Shown: positions 27,169 through 36,849, numbered from the stretch's first letter. The stretch: 64,000 nt of DNA from JBFXAF01 sp050184585 (GCA_050184585.1 JBFXAF010000001.1:558001-622000), one strand, 5' to 3'. A program made the numbers and translations. The notes: a model not told the origin generated them from the letters alone.

Positions 27169-27713
27169 TAAGCGAGCTTCCGCAGCCCCAACGCGACAAG
27201 CACCAGCATGACGCCGTTGGACAGGAGTTCCACCGCCAGCAGGATGCCGAGGATCGCGGAGGCGGACCAGGGGTAGTCGGCCAGGATGAGGACGCCGAGC
27301 AGGATCGAGATGACGCCGGACAGCGCCGCGAAACCCCAGCCGGACATCGGCCGCAGCGAGACGGCGTACATCACCTTCACGATGCCCATGACCAGGAAGA
27401 GGATCGCCACGATGAGCGTCAGCGACAGCGCGCCGCTCGCCGGATTGAGGAGGAGAGACAGGCCGACCGCCGTCGTCAGCACGCCGAGCAGCAGCGCCCA
27501 CAGGAAACCCGGCCAGCCGGTCGTGCGAAACGCCTGCACGATCTGGAGCACGCCGAACAACAGGAACGTCCAGCCCGCCAGCGCGACTGCGGCGATCGTC
27601 GCCGCGAACGGGTTGGCGAACGCAAGCACGCCGCCGACCACGCAGATGACGCCCAGGATCAGGATCCAGACCCAGGATGACCGCAACTTTCCACCATGTT
27701 CGACAGCACTCAT
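27168..27713 (-). CDS. HdeD-family (DUF308) membrane protein
   Basis: 181 residues with about six hydrophobic segments and the internal repeat typical of DUF308, for example WVWILILGVICVVGGVLAFA and SGVISILLGVLILADYPWSA. E. coli HdeD is an acid-resistance membrane protein; the role of rhizobial members is not known. The ATG at 27713 is chosen because residues upstream in the open frame are unlike the family. It lies 37 bases after pdhC and overlaps the next membrane protein by one base, so it is probably co-transcribed with pdh. Confidence 0.8.
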   Translation of the reverse strand: MSAVEHGGKLRSSWVWILILGVICVVGGVLAFANPFAATIAAVALAGWTFLLFGVLQIVQAFRTTGWPGFLWALLLGVLTTAVGLSLLLNPASGALSLTLIVAILFLVMGIVKVMYAVSLRPMSGWGFAALSGVISILLGVLILADYPWSASAILGILLAVELLSNGVMLVLVALGLRKLA

Positions 27714-27750
27714 GGCCTTCTCCCTCGAACGAGCGACCTTGAACGATTCC

Positions 27751-29112
27751 CTAGATGAGCATGCCCAGCGGGTTTTCGACGCGCTTCTTGAACGCCGCCA
27801 GCAGCTCCGCACCCAGCGCCCCGTCGACGGCCCGGTGATCCGTCGAGAGCGTCACGGTCATGATCGTCGCGATCGCGATCTTGCCGGCCTTGACGACCGC
27901 CCTCTCCTCGCCCGAGCCGACGGCAAGGATCGTCGCGTGCGGCGGGTTGATGACCGCGGCGAAGTCCTTGATGCCGAACATGCCGAGATTGGAGACGGCC
28001 GTCGTGCCGCCCTGGTACTCCTCCGGCTTCAGCTTCCGATTCCGGGCGCGGGCGGCCAGGTCCTTCATCTCGTTGGAAATGACGGACAGCGTCTTTTCGT
28101 CGGCGCGACGAATGATCGGCGTGATCAGGCCTCCCGGAATGGAGACCGCCACACCGACGTCGGCGTGCCGGTGCTTGAGCATGCCGCCCTCGGTCCACGA
28201 CACGTTGGCGTCCGGCACGTCCCGCAGCGCGAGAGCCATCGCCTTGATGATCATGTCGTTGACGGAAAGCTTGTAGGCCGGGACGTCGCCCTTCTCCTTC
28301 CTGATCATCGGCGCGCCGTCGTTGATCTGCTTGCGCAAGGCCAGGAGCGCGTCGATCTCGGTGTCGAGCGTCAGGTAGAAATGCGGGATCGTCGACTTCG
28401 CCTCGACGAGGCGGCGCGCGATCGTCTTGCGCATGTTGTCGTGCGGGATCAGCTCGTACGATCCCTGCTCGTAGAGCTTCAGGATCGTGTCGTCGGACAT
28501 CGCCTTGGCGGCCGGCGCGGGAGCGGCGCCAGGAGCCTTCGCCGCGGGCCCAGCCTTCGGGCTGCCCGAGGCTATCGAAGCCTCGACATCGGCCTTCACG
28601 ACCCGCCCCTTCGGGCCGGACCCCGCGACATCCCCGACGTCTATTCCGGCGTCCTTGGCGATTCTGCGGGCGAGCGGCGATGCGAACACGCGATTTCCGC
28701 CTTCCGGCTTCGAGGGAGCGACCGCTGCTGCCGGCGCTTTCACTTCGGGCTGTTTCGGCACGTCCACCTTGGGTGGCTCGGCTTTCGTCGGTTCCGGCTT
28801 GGCGGCCTCAACCTTCGGCGCCTCTGCCTTTGGAGCACCGCCGGCCGAAGCAGCGGCCGAAGCGTCCTCGCCCTCCGCCACGAGCACGGCGATGACCGTG
28901 TTGACCTTCACGCCTTCCGTGCCGGCCGGCACGACAAGCTTCGCGACCGTACCCTCGTCGACCGCCTCGACCTCCATCGTCGCCTTGTCGGTCTCGATCT
29001 CGGCGATCACGTCGCCGGACTTCACCTGATCGCCTTCCTTGACCAGCCACTTGGCGAGGTTGCCCTCCTCCATCGTCGGGGAGAGCGCCGGCATGGTGAT
29101 GTTGATCGGCAT
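27751..29112 (-). CDS. pdhC: Pyruvate dehydrogenase E2, dihydrolipoyl acetyltransferase
   Basis: Core of the pyruvate dehydrogenase complex; transfers acetyl groups from lipoyl-lysine to CoA. 453 residues. Lipoyl domain 1-77 with the modified Lys in EIETDKATMEVEAVDEG; an Ala/Pro/Lys-rich linker (about 80-140); a peripheral-subunit-binding domain (FASPLARRIAKDAGIDVGDV); and the catalytic domain from about 220 with the active-site His and Asp in STDHRAVDGALGAE. One lipoyl domain only, as is usual for rhizobial PDH E2. It follows pdhB after 12 bases. Confidence 0.96.
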   Translation of the reverse strand: MPINITMPALSPTMEEGNLAKWLVKEGDQVKSGDVIAEIETDKATMEVEAVDEGTVAKLVVPAGTEGVKVNTVIAVLVAEGEDASAAASAGGAPKAEAPKVEAAKPEPTKAEPPKVDVPKQPEVKAPAAAVAPSKPEGGNRVFASPLARRIAKDAGIDVGDVAGSGPKGRVVKADVEASIASGSPKAGPAAKAPGAAPAPAAKAMSDDTILKLYEQGSYELIPHDNMRKTIARRLVEAKSTIPHFYLTLDTEIDALLALRKQINDGAPMIRKEKGDVPAYKLSVNDMIIKAMALALRDVPDANVSWTEGGMLKHRHADVGVAVSIPGGLITPIIRRADEKTLSVISNEMKDLAARARNRKLKPEEYQGGTTAVSNLGMFGIKDFAAVINPPHATILAVGSGEERAVVKAGKIAIATIMTVTLSTDHRAVDGALGAELLAAFKKRVENPLGMLI

Positions 29113-29124
29113 CGATCGGCCCCC

Positions 29125-30540
<1,416 letters not shown>

Positions 30541-30553
30541 GGCGCCCCCTCCC

Positions 30554-31609
30554 TCAGTGAACGATGTCGGTCCAGAGCTCGGATACATCCGGCTCGGGGT
30601 CGGTCTGCGCGAAGTCCGTCGAGTCGGCGACGATGTCGCGCACCTCCTTGTCGATGGATTTCAGTTCATCCTCGCTCGCCCACTTCTTGTCCACGATGCG
30701 CGCCTTGACCTGCTCGATCGGGTCCTGCTCGGCGCGCATCTTCTGCACCTCGTCCTTGGATCGATACTTGGCCGGATCGGACATCGAGTGGCCGCGATAG
30801 CGATAGGTCTGCATCTCGAGGATGATCGGCCCCTCCCCCGATCGGCACCATTCGGTGGCCAGGTCGGCGGCTGACTTCACCGCCCGGACATCCATGCCGT
30901 TCACCTGGATGCCTGGAATCTTGAATGAAAGACCGCGATGGGAGAAGTCCGTCTCGGCGGAGGACCGCGCGACGGATGTGCCCATCGCGTAACGGTTGTT
31001 CTCGATGATGTAGATCACCGGCAGCTTCCACAGCGAGGCCATGTTGAAGCTCTCGTAGACCTGGCCCTGGTTGGCCGCGCCGTCGCCGAAGTAGGCGAGC
31101 GAAACGTTCCTGTTGCCGCGATATCTGTTGGCGAAGGCGAGGCCCGTCCCAAGCGAGACCTGCGCGCCAACGATGCCGTGGCCGCCGTAGAAGTTCTTCT
31201 CCTTGGAGAACATGTGCATGGAGCCGCCCTTGCCCTTGGAGTAACCCCCGCGGCGGCCGGTCAGCTCCGCCATGACGCCCCGGGCGGACATTCCACAGGC
31301 CAGCATGTGGCCGTGGTCGCGGTAGCCGGTGATGACCTGGTCGCCCTCGATGAGCGCCATCTGCATTCCGGTGACCACCGCTTCCTGACCGATGTAGAGG
31401 TGGCAGAACCCGCCGATGAACCCCATGCCGTAGAGCTGGCCCGCCTTCTCCTCGAAGCGGCGGATCAATAGCATGTCGCGATAGGCCTTGAGCTCCTCGC
31501 CCTTCGTGAAATTGGCCGGCTTGGGTGCAAGCAGGCTGAACTTCGCGTCGGATTTGCCCTTGGCTTCGCCCTTGGTCTTCGCGGACGCCTTGCGCGCGGC
31601 TGTCGCCAT
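30554..31609 (-). CDS. pdhA: Pyruvate dehydrogenase E1 alpha
   Basis: Thiamine-diphosphate-binding alpha subunit of E1. About 351 residues. TPP motif GDGAANQG at 175-182 continuing to IIENNRYAMGTS; RRFEEKAGQLYGMGFIGGF and YRDHGHMLACGM are family hallmarks. YRYRGHSMSDPAKYRSKDEV is the loop that in mitochondrial E1 alpha is phosphorylated. The N-terminus has a Lys/Ala-rich extension of about 25 residues. The ATG at 31609 has a GGAG site seven bases upstream. It heads pdhABC. Confidence 0.96.
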   Translation of the reverse strand: MATAARKASAKTKGEAKGKSDAKFSLLAPKPANFTKGEELKAYRDMLLIRRFEEKAGQLYGMGFIGGFCHLYIGQEAVVTGMQMALIEGDQVITGYRDHGHMLACGMSARGVMAELTGRRGGYSKGKGGSMHMFSKEKNFYGGHGIVGAQVSLGTGLAFANRYRGNRNVSLAYFGDGAANQGQVYESFNMASLWKLPVIYIIENNRYAMGTSVARSSAETDFSHRGLSFKIPGIQVNGMDVRAVKSAADLATEWCRSGEGPIILEMQTYRYRGHSMSDPAKYRSKDEVQKMRAEQDPIEQVKARIVDKKWASEDELKSIDKEVRDIVADSTDFAQTDPEPDVSELWTDIVH

Positions 31610-31704
31610 GCCTTCGCTCCCTGTGTGGTCTCTTCGCGGACCGGGACGGTTTGCCATCCTCGATTTCCGGAACGCTAACACAAAGGCCGTATCGCGCGCC
31701 ACGC

Positions 31705-31733
31705 GGATAATGCATGGCTGTCATGCAGCCAAG
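31705..31733 (-). promoter_or_regulatory. Candidate pdhA promoter with an inverted repeat as spacer
   Basis: Minus strand: CTTGGC (31733-31728), a 17-base spacer and TTATCC (31710-31705), 96 bases before the pdhA ATG. The spacer (31711-31727) is itself a perfect inverted repeat, TGCATG-N5-CATGCA. A protein bound there would cover the promoter. The promoter call follows the rhizobial CTTGAC-N17-CTATAT pattern; the operator idea is inference. Confidence 0.45.
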
Positions 31734-31753
31734 CCGTTCTTTTCGCTTGTCTT

Positions 31754-31788
31754 ATCGGCAATTAACCGATTTTCGGCTAATTGCCGAT
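31754..31788. terminator. Strong hairpin across the ftsB stop codon
   Basis: An 11-base perfect stem (31754-31764 and 31778-31788), one A/C mismatch, then four more pairs around a three-base loop. The ftsB stop codon (31779-31777) is inside one arm. On the minus strand the hairpin is followed by AAGACAAGCG and not by a T run, so it is not a textbook intrinsic terminator. It may still separate ftsB from pdhA transcription or protect a 3' end. Confidence 0.45.
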
Positions 31789-32103
31789 CGAGGGGGTGCG
31801 GATGATGACGATTTCGTCGAGCCTGGAAAGGTTGAGGGCGCGCCTCGCCTGCTCATCGAGCATGTCGCGATCCAGCGTGCCGTCGTGCAGGAGCTGGACA
31901 CGGCGCTCGAGATCGGACCGGCGCGCGCCCACCTCCTCGAGTTCCGCCCTCAGGGCAACCGCCCTCTCCTGATAGTCGTACATGGCGTAACGGCCATATT
32001 CGCCATGGAGCGCGTGAAAGCCGAAATAGCTGAGCACGACCGCCGAGATCGCGGGGAGGATCAGTTTCCCCGTGTTCCGCTGCTTGTGCTGGCGAGTCCA
32101 CAT
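31777..32103 (-). CDS. ftsB: FtsB/DivIC-family septum formation initiator
   Basis: Small bitopic division protein, 108 residues. It is expected to join FtsL and FtsQ at the septum. A membrane helix (LILPAISAVVLSYFGFHALHG, about residues 13-33) is followed by a coiled coil (about 40-75: ERAVALRAELEEVGARRSDL) and the short C-terminal segment LDEQARRALNLSRLDEIVI. The ATG at 32103 is preferred to a GTG three codons upstream. It stands between eno and pdhA, its usual place in Proteobacteria. Confidence 0.88.
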   Translation of the reverse strand: MWTRQHKQRNTGKLILPAISAVVLSYFGFHALHGEYGRYAMYDYQERAVALRAELEEVGARRSDLERRVQLLHDGTLDRDMLDEQARRALNLSRLDEIVIIRTPSIGN

Positions 32104-32162
32104 GGGCGGCACCTTCGCCCGGTCATGCTTAAGGACGCGTTACACTCGCCGGGATGCAGGCG

Positions 32163-33443
32163 TCAAAGCGACGACCTGACCATCGCCCGCCCCGCGAAGC
32201 TCGCCTGCTTGCCGAGTTCCTCCTCGATGCGGATCAACTGGTTGTACTTGGCCGTGCGGTCGGAGCGCGCCAGCGAGCCCGTCTTGATCTGGCCGCAGTT
32301 CGTCGCAACCGCGAGGTCGGCGATGGTCGAATCCTCGGTCTCGCCCGAGCGGTGCGACATGACGGTGGTGTAGCGCGCCTTGTGGGCGGTCTCGACCGCG
32401 TCGAGAGTCTCCGACAACGAGCCTATCTGGTTCACCTTCACCAGAATGGAGTTGGCCACGCCCATGCGGATGCCATCCCTGAGGCGCGCCGTGTTGGTGA
32501 CGAAGAGGTCGTCGCCGACCAGTTGCACCCGGTCGCCGCAGAGATCGGTGAGCATCTTCCAGCCCTCCCAGTCGTCCTCGGCCATTCCATCCTCGATGGA
32601 GGCGATCGGGTAGTCGGCCGCCAGCTTGGCGAGGTACTTCGCCTGCGCCTTCGGGTCGCGCGTCTTCCTCTCGCCTTCGTAGACGTAGCTGCCGTCCTTG
32701 AAGAACTCGGTCGCGGCGCAGTCGAGCGCGATGGCGACCTCCTCGCCAGGCTTGTAGCCAGCCTTCTCGATCGAGGCCATGACGAAGTCGAGCGCCGCCT
32801 GCGCGCTCTTGAGGTTGGGCGCGAAACCGCCCTCGTCGCCGACATTCGTGTTGTGGCCGGCGTCCTTCAGGCCCTTCTTCAGGGTGTGGAAGATTTCCGA
32901 GCCCCAGCGCACGGCATCGCGCAACGTCGGCGCGCCGACGGGCATCACCATGAATTCCTGGAAATCGATCGGATTGTCGGCGTGGGCGCCGCCATTGACG
33001 ATGTTCATCATGGGCACGGGAAGCACCGAAGCGCGCGCGCCGCCAACGTAGCGGTATAGCGGCAGGCCGGACGCCTTGGCGGCGGCCTTGGCGACCGCCA
33101 GCGATACACCGAGGATCGCGTTGGCGCCCAGTCGCGCCTTGTTGGGCGTGCCGTCGACCTCGATCATCGTGCGGTCGATGTGGATCTGGTTCTCGGCGTC
33201 CATGCCGCCGATCGCCTCGAACAGCTCGCCGTTGACGGCCTCGACGGCGCGCTCGACGCCCTTGCCAAGGTAGCGTGGTCCGCCGTCGCGCAGCTCGACC
33301 GCCTCGTGCGCGCCGGTCGATGCGCCGGATGGCACGGCGGCGCGCCCCATCGATCCGTCTTCAAGATGGACATCCACCTCGACGGTGGGATTGCCGCGGC
33401 TGTCAAGGATCTCGCGGCCGACGACGTCGACGATGGCGGTCAT
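32163..33443 (-). CDS. eno: Enolase
   Basis: Converts 2-phosphoglycerate to phosphoenolpyruvate; cytoplasmic, Mg-dependent. 426 residues, normal length. N-terminus ILDSRGNPTVEVDVHLEDGS; GASTGAHEAVELRDG; the catalytic loop VGDEGGFAPNL; metal ligands in IALDCAATEF and SIEDGMAEDDWEG; and the C-terminal signature SHRSGETEDSTIADLAVAT followed by KTGSLARSDRTAKYNQL. It lies 59 bases upstream of ftsB on the same strand, and glycolysis continues functionally into pdhABC. Confidence 0.97.
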   Translation of the reverse strand: MTAIVDVVGREILDSRGNPTVEVDVHLEDGSMGRAAVPSGASTGAHEAVELRDGGPRYLGKGVERAVEAVNGELFEAIGGMDAENQIHIDRTMIEVDGTPNKARLGANAILGVSLAVAKAAAKASGLPLYRYVGGARASVLPVPMMNIVNGGAHADNPIDFQEFMVMPVGAPTLRDAVRWGSEIFHTLKKGLKDAGHNTNVGDEGGFAPNLKSAQAALDFVMASIEKAGYKPGEEVAIALDCAATEFFKDGSYVYEGERKTRDPKAQAKYLAKLAADYPIASIEDGMAEDDWEGWKMLTDLCGDRVQLVGDDLFVTNTARLRDGIRMGVANSILVKVNQIGSLSETLDAVETAHKARYTTVMSHRSGETEDSTIADLAVATNCGQIKTGSLARSDRTAKYNQLIRIEEELGKQASFAGRAMVRSSL

Positions 33444-33539
33444 GGCAGGCTCTCTCGCAAGGGAAACAGGGACGGCCTCCTCTTAGCCAACCTTCGCGAA
33501 AACGCAATGAGAGCGGGCGGCTTCGAGGGTTCCAGATGT

Positions 33540-33929
33540 TCAGAACCTGCCGCGAACCAGGCTACCTGCGAACGTGCATGCAAGCGCCGCCGCCGCGACG
33601 GCCGGTCCCCAGGGCGAGTAGGGGTCAGCCCATCCCACCGCCACCGGCGCGGCCGCCAGGATCGCAAGAGACAAAGCGCCGATCAACAAGCCGATGCGGC
33701 CTGAAACGGCGGCGGCGGCGAAGGCAGCCACCAGCGCCACGCAGGCGACGAGAACAGAATCCGCGCGGAGGGCGAGCACCGTCCCGAATTGTGCGACCAG
33801 CAGGGCGGCATACACCACGATCGCCCGGCGCGCCCATTCTCCCGGCACGCTCGGTGTCAACGAGGCGGCCGCAAGTAAGACCGCCGGAGTGCACACGATT
33901 AGGGCAAATGCCGTTCCCGCAATATTCAT
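33540..33929 (-). CDS. Small membrane protein of unknown function
   Basis: 129 residues, four to five hydrophobic segments and very few charged residues: AFALIVCTPAVLLAAASL, IVVYAALLVAQFGTVLAL, VLVACVALVAAFAAAAVSG, and GLLIGALSLAILAAAPVAVG. The run RRAIVVYAALLVAQFG distantly resembles DUF3429 proteins, but I cannot confirm that. The ATG at 33929 begins MNIAGTAFALIV. It is transcribed away from the DUF900 hydrolase, with 83 bases between the starts, and lies 96 bases upstream of eno. Confidence 0.6.
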   Translation of the reverse strand: MNIAGTAFALIVCTPAVLLAAASLTPSVPGEWARRAIVVYAALLVAQFGTVLALRADSVLVACVALVAAFAAAAVSGRIGLLIGALSLAILAAAPVAVGWADPYSPWGPAVAAAALACTFAGSLVRGRF

Positions 33930-34012
33930 CGTATGTTGCGATCTAGACTTTTGACTTCTCCAACGAACCCTGCGATCCTGCTGCCCGTTCCGGCTATACT
34001 GGAGGGGTCGCC

Positions 34013-35128
34013 ATGGCGAACACGGTGCGGATCTATTTTGCCACAAACAGGGATGTTAAGCACGAGACGTCGAAGAACGCCGCGAACTTCGGCGATCGCT
34101 TCAACAAGGATGGTCCGCAATTCTTCCGCGTCGGCTCGGTCGAGGTGACGGACGGCGGCGGCAGCCCGGTCGACGAGGACAATTGGGTCGCCGGTCAATG
34201 CAATCTCTACCCCGAGAAGCTGGACCCCGCGAAACCAAAGGACGTCAAGATCGGATCGCCGAAGTTTTTCGAAGACTTGCGAGAAATCCTCGTCGCCAAC
34301 GCGCACGACATCGTCATCTACATCCACGGTTTCGCCAACGACTTCCAGAACACCGCGCGCCGCGCGGCGGCGCTGCAAAAGCTATACTCCAGCGCCGGCG
34401 CGGAGCAGATGGTGGTGATGTTCTCCTGGCCTTCGAACGGGAACGTCTTTCCAGCCTACGAGTACTTCTCCGACCGCGAGGACGCGGAGCTGTCGGGCGT
34501 CGCCATGGCCCGCGCGCTCGAGAAATTCGTCAAGTTCCTCAAGGAATTGCGAGACGCCGACCGCAAGACCTTGCGCGAATTCCAGAACCTTGGCGAGGTT
34601 CCACCGGCCACGCTGCTCAAGCAGTGCGAGCGGAAAATCCACATCGTGGCGCACAGCATGGGCGCATACGCCCTCGGCTTCGCAGTGACGAAGTTCGCGG
34701 AACTGACCGGGATGCAGAAACTTCCGCGCATCTTCGAGCACATCTTCCTCATGGCGGCCGACGCCGACGCCGACGCCTTGTCCGACAGCCGGAAACTCGC
34801 CCGACTGGTCGAGCTCGCCAACGCGGTCCACGTCTATCACTCGAAGGAAGATCGGGCGCTCCAGATCTCCGACAAGACCAAGGGCAATCCGCAACGGCTC
34901 GGGGCGGACGGGCCCGCGAATTTCGATCAGATCAACGAACGCATCTTCGCGCTCGACTGCGTCGACGTCGACGACACGATCCTCAGTCACGGTCGCCATC
35001 AGTATTATCGCCTGCGGTCGGAGGTGATCGTCGATGTGCAGGCCACGCTTGCCGGGACTGCCGCCGATCCACGGAAATGGCGCGTGATCAAGAAGGCGGG
35101 GCGGAGCTGGCGCATCAAGAATGGCTGA
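34013..35128 (+). CDS. DUF900 alpha/beta hydrolase
   Basis: 371 residues of the DUF900 branch of alpha/beta hydrolases; substrate unknown. Oxyanion segment VIYIHGFANDFQNTARRA (HGF at 105-107), WPSNGNVFPAYEYFSDREDA, the nucleophile elbow IVAHSMGAYALGF with Ser215, and a late LSHGRHQYYRL segment offering the catalytic His. The N-terminus TVRIYFATNRDVKHE is typical: DUF900 members often begin with a short ATNR strand. No signal peptide. A GGAGG site precedes the ATG. Stand-alone, divergent from the membrane protein and convergent with the oxygenase gene. Confidence 0.85.
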   Translation: MANTVRIYFATNRDVKHETSKNAANFGDRFNKDGPQFFRVGSVEVTDGGGSPVDEDNWVAGQCNLYPEKLDPAKPKDVKIGSPKFFEDLREILVANAHDIVIYIHGFANDFQNTARRAAALQKLYSSAGAEQMVVMFSWPSNGNVFPAYEYFSDREDAELSGVAMARALEKFVKFLKELRDADRKTLREFQNLGEVPPATLLKQCERKIHIVAHSMGAYALGFAVTKFAELTGMQKLPRIFEHIFLMAADADADALSDSRKLARLVELANAVHVYHSKEDRALQISDKTKGNPQRLGADGPANFDQINERIFALDCVDVDDTILSHGRHQYYRLRSEVIVDVQATLAGTAADPRKWRVIKKAGRSWRIKNG

Positions 35129-35137
35129 AGGCTGGCC

Positions 35138-36124
35138 TCAGGCGGCCGGCTTCACGGTCGCCTTGAACTTGGACATCAGGTAGGGACCCGATCGCACGGG
35201 CGCATGCTTCGGCGTGCCGCCCGGCTCGAGACAGGACGGCAGGCAGGCGATCTCCGCGTCCCAGTTGGGCTGGTGGAAGAAGGCGAAGGACTGCCGACGC
35301 GTCGAGCCGGCGGCGTCGGGCCTCGGATTGACCACCCGGTGGAGGGTCGACGTCCAGCGGTCGTTGGTCCAGAGCGCCATCAGGTCGCCGATGTTGATGA
35401 CGAAAGCACCGTCGACCGGAGGGACAGGACGCCAGGTGCGATCCGGAGCCAGGATCTCGAGACCTCCCGAGGCGGCCTGGGGAAGCAGGATCGTCAAGCT
35501 CCCGTAGTCGGTATGGGCGCCGGCGCGAAGCTGGCCGGGGGCCGGCGGAACCGTCGGATGCGGATAATTCAGGGCGCGAAGCGCGGAGATCGGCCGGTCG
35601 ATGGACGCGTCGAAATGATCGTCCGGCAGCTCCAGCGCCACCGCGAAGAGCCGCATGACGCGGATCGCCAATGCCTCCATCGCGGCGTAGTAGGCTTTCC
35701 AGGCGGGGATGAAGCCGGCTGGCCTGTCTGGCCAGATGGTCTCGGCGTAGCAGAAGGCCAGCGCTTCGCGATCGTCGAGGCCCGGCGGCGCGGCCTGAGG
35801 ACCGCCGTTGAAGCTCTCCTTGAGATCGGGGGGCGTCTCCTGCCCCTTCGACCGCGCGAGCGCCTCGCTGCCGGTGCCGAGATAGCCGTATGGATAGCCG
35901 GGATAGGGTGCGCGCGCCCTGTCCTTCTCGTCCTGCGGGAGATCGAAGAAGGCCCTCGCCGCGGTCCACGCGGCGTCGATGACCGCCTCGGGAACTCCAT
36001 GTCCGCTGATTGCGAGAAAACCGGTCTCGCGGCAGATCCGGTCGACATCGCCCGCCAGCGCATGTCGCGTCGCACCGCGCGCCTTCTCGAATTCGCCGAG
36101 ATCGAAGACCGGGAAATCCGCCAT
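35138..36124 (-). CDS. 2-oxoglutarate/Fe(II)-dependent oxygenase (isopenicillin N synthase family)
   Basis: 328 residues of the non-heme iron dioxygenase superfamily. The N-terminal part has FPVFDLGEFEKARG and ETGFLAISGHGVPEAVIDAA. The iron triad is His204 and Asp206 (LRAGAHTDYGSLTILLPQ) and His262 (TSTLHRVVNPR); 2-oxoglutarate is held by Arg277 and Ser279 of the RxS pair. NIGDLMALWTNDRW is characteristic. Bacterial relatives act on small molecules, but the substrate cannot be read from the sequence. It has no pathway neighbours. Confidence 0.88.
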   Translation of the reverse strand: MADFPVFDLGEFEKARGATRHALAGDVDRICRETGFLAISGHGVPEAVIDAAWTAARAFFDLPQDEKDRARAPYPGYPYGYLGTGSEALARSKGQETPPDLKESFNGGPQAAPPGLDDREALAFCYAETIWPDRPAGFIPAWKAYYAAMEALAIRVMRLFAVALELPDDHFDASIDRPISALRALNYPHPTVPPAPGQLRAGAHTDYGSLTILLPQAASGGLEILAPDRTWRPVPPVDGAFVINIGDLMALWTNDRWTSTLHRVVNPRPDAAGSTRRQSFAFFHQPNWDAEIACLPSCLEPGGTPKHAPVRSGPYLMSKFKATVKPAA

Positions 36125-36275
36125 GTCAGTGCTCCTGTCGCACCGAGCCTATGCCGCATCGCCGGTCCGCGCCAGATTCACACTTCGCCGCTGCGATGCA
36201 ATCAATCGTCAGAAGTAGAGACCGGCCGGATCAGCTAAGGTCCGTTCGGTGGGGGCGGAACGCTGGAGTTTCGCC

Positions 36276-36404
36276 ATGTCGCAATGGGGCGGCCTGATCA
36301 GCCTCTTCTTCGTCTTCGCCGCGTTCATGTCGTCCTGCAGCCCGGGAGAGCATCTCGAAGCCTCCATTCCGGGCCTGCCTTCGCTGGAATATGGCGACGA
36401 ATGA
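36276..36404 (+). CDS. Putative 42-residue lipoprotein
   Basis: Small gene read directly from the bases. The ATG at 36276 has GGAG at 36265-36268, seven bases upstream. The product starts MSQWGGLISLFFVFAAFMSS and then Cys21, giving a hydrophobic signal with a plausible lipobox (MSSC). The mature part is only about 22 residues (CSPGEHLEASIPGLPSLEYG, then DE). It lies alone between the oxygenase gene and the PRC-barrel gene and is followed by a hairpin. The evidence is the ribosome site, the signal-like sequence and the placement; no known family. Confidence 0.5.
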   Translation: MSQWGGLISLFFVFAAFMSSCSPGEHLEASIPGLPSLEYGDE

Positions 36405-36430
36405 AACGGCCCCGCCGATGCGAGGCCGTT
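36405..36430. terminator. Hairpin after the small lipoprotein gene
   Basis: AACGGCC (36405-36411) and GGCCGTT (36424-36430) form a seven-base stem with a 12-base loop, beginning at the base after the lipoprotein stop. No T run follows on either strand. It lies between two convergent genes and could serve both. Confidence 0.35.
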
Positions 36431-36449
36431 CCGAAGGTCAGCGTCGCGC

Positions 36450-36815
36450 TCAGTACCAGTAGGGTTCGACCTGATAGTACTTGTAGGACGTGTCGCGCGC
36501 CTTCTCCCCGTCCTTGCCCGCCAGTTCGTTGATCGAATAGGCCGGCGCCGCCTCGAGCTGCTCACGGGTGAACGGCACGACGTAGCCGCCGCGATGCTCC
36601 TCGTAGTCGAGCAGGGACCAGGGGATCGCGTGAAACTTCTCGCCGATGCCCAGGAACCCCCCGAAACCGATCACCGCGAACATGATGCCGTTCGACAGCT
36701 TGTCGAGCATCACATCCTCGATCGTCCCGATGTGCTCGCCGGACTTGTTGTAGACGGCGGTGCCGATGACCTTGGAGGCAGGGATGGCCTGTGTGTGGCC
36801 GGTGTGAGTCGTCAT
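36450..36815 (-). CDS. PRC-barrel domain protein
   Basis: About 121 residues with a single PRC-barrel: ASKVIGTAVYNKSGEHIGTI, DVMLDKLSNGIMFAVIGFGG and EKFHAIPWSLLDYEEHRGGY. Alphaproteobacterial proteins of this type are small, soluble and often part of the general stress response, but biochemically obscure. The C-terminus is Tyr-rich (YKYYQVEPYWY). The ATG at 36815 has AGGAG about eight bases upstream. A perfect EcfG-type promoter ends 34 bases before the start codon, which supports a stress role. Confidence 0.85.
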   Translation of the reverse strand: MTTHTGHTQAIPASKVIGTAVYNKSGEHIGTIEDVMLDKLSNGIMFAVIGFGGFLGIGEKFHAIPWSLLDYEEHRGGYVVPFTREQLEAAPAYSINELAGKDGEKARDTSYKYYQVEPYWY

Positions 36816-36849
36816 GATTGCGCTCCTCTCGTTGCGGGTTCGCTCCATC

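Noticed and set aside
33950..34005. EcfG-like pair AACG...GTTCC upstream of the small membrane gene at 33540-33929
   Set aside because: The spacing is 21 bases, outside the 16-17 accepted for EcfG promoters.
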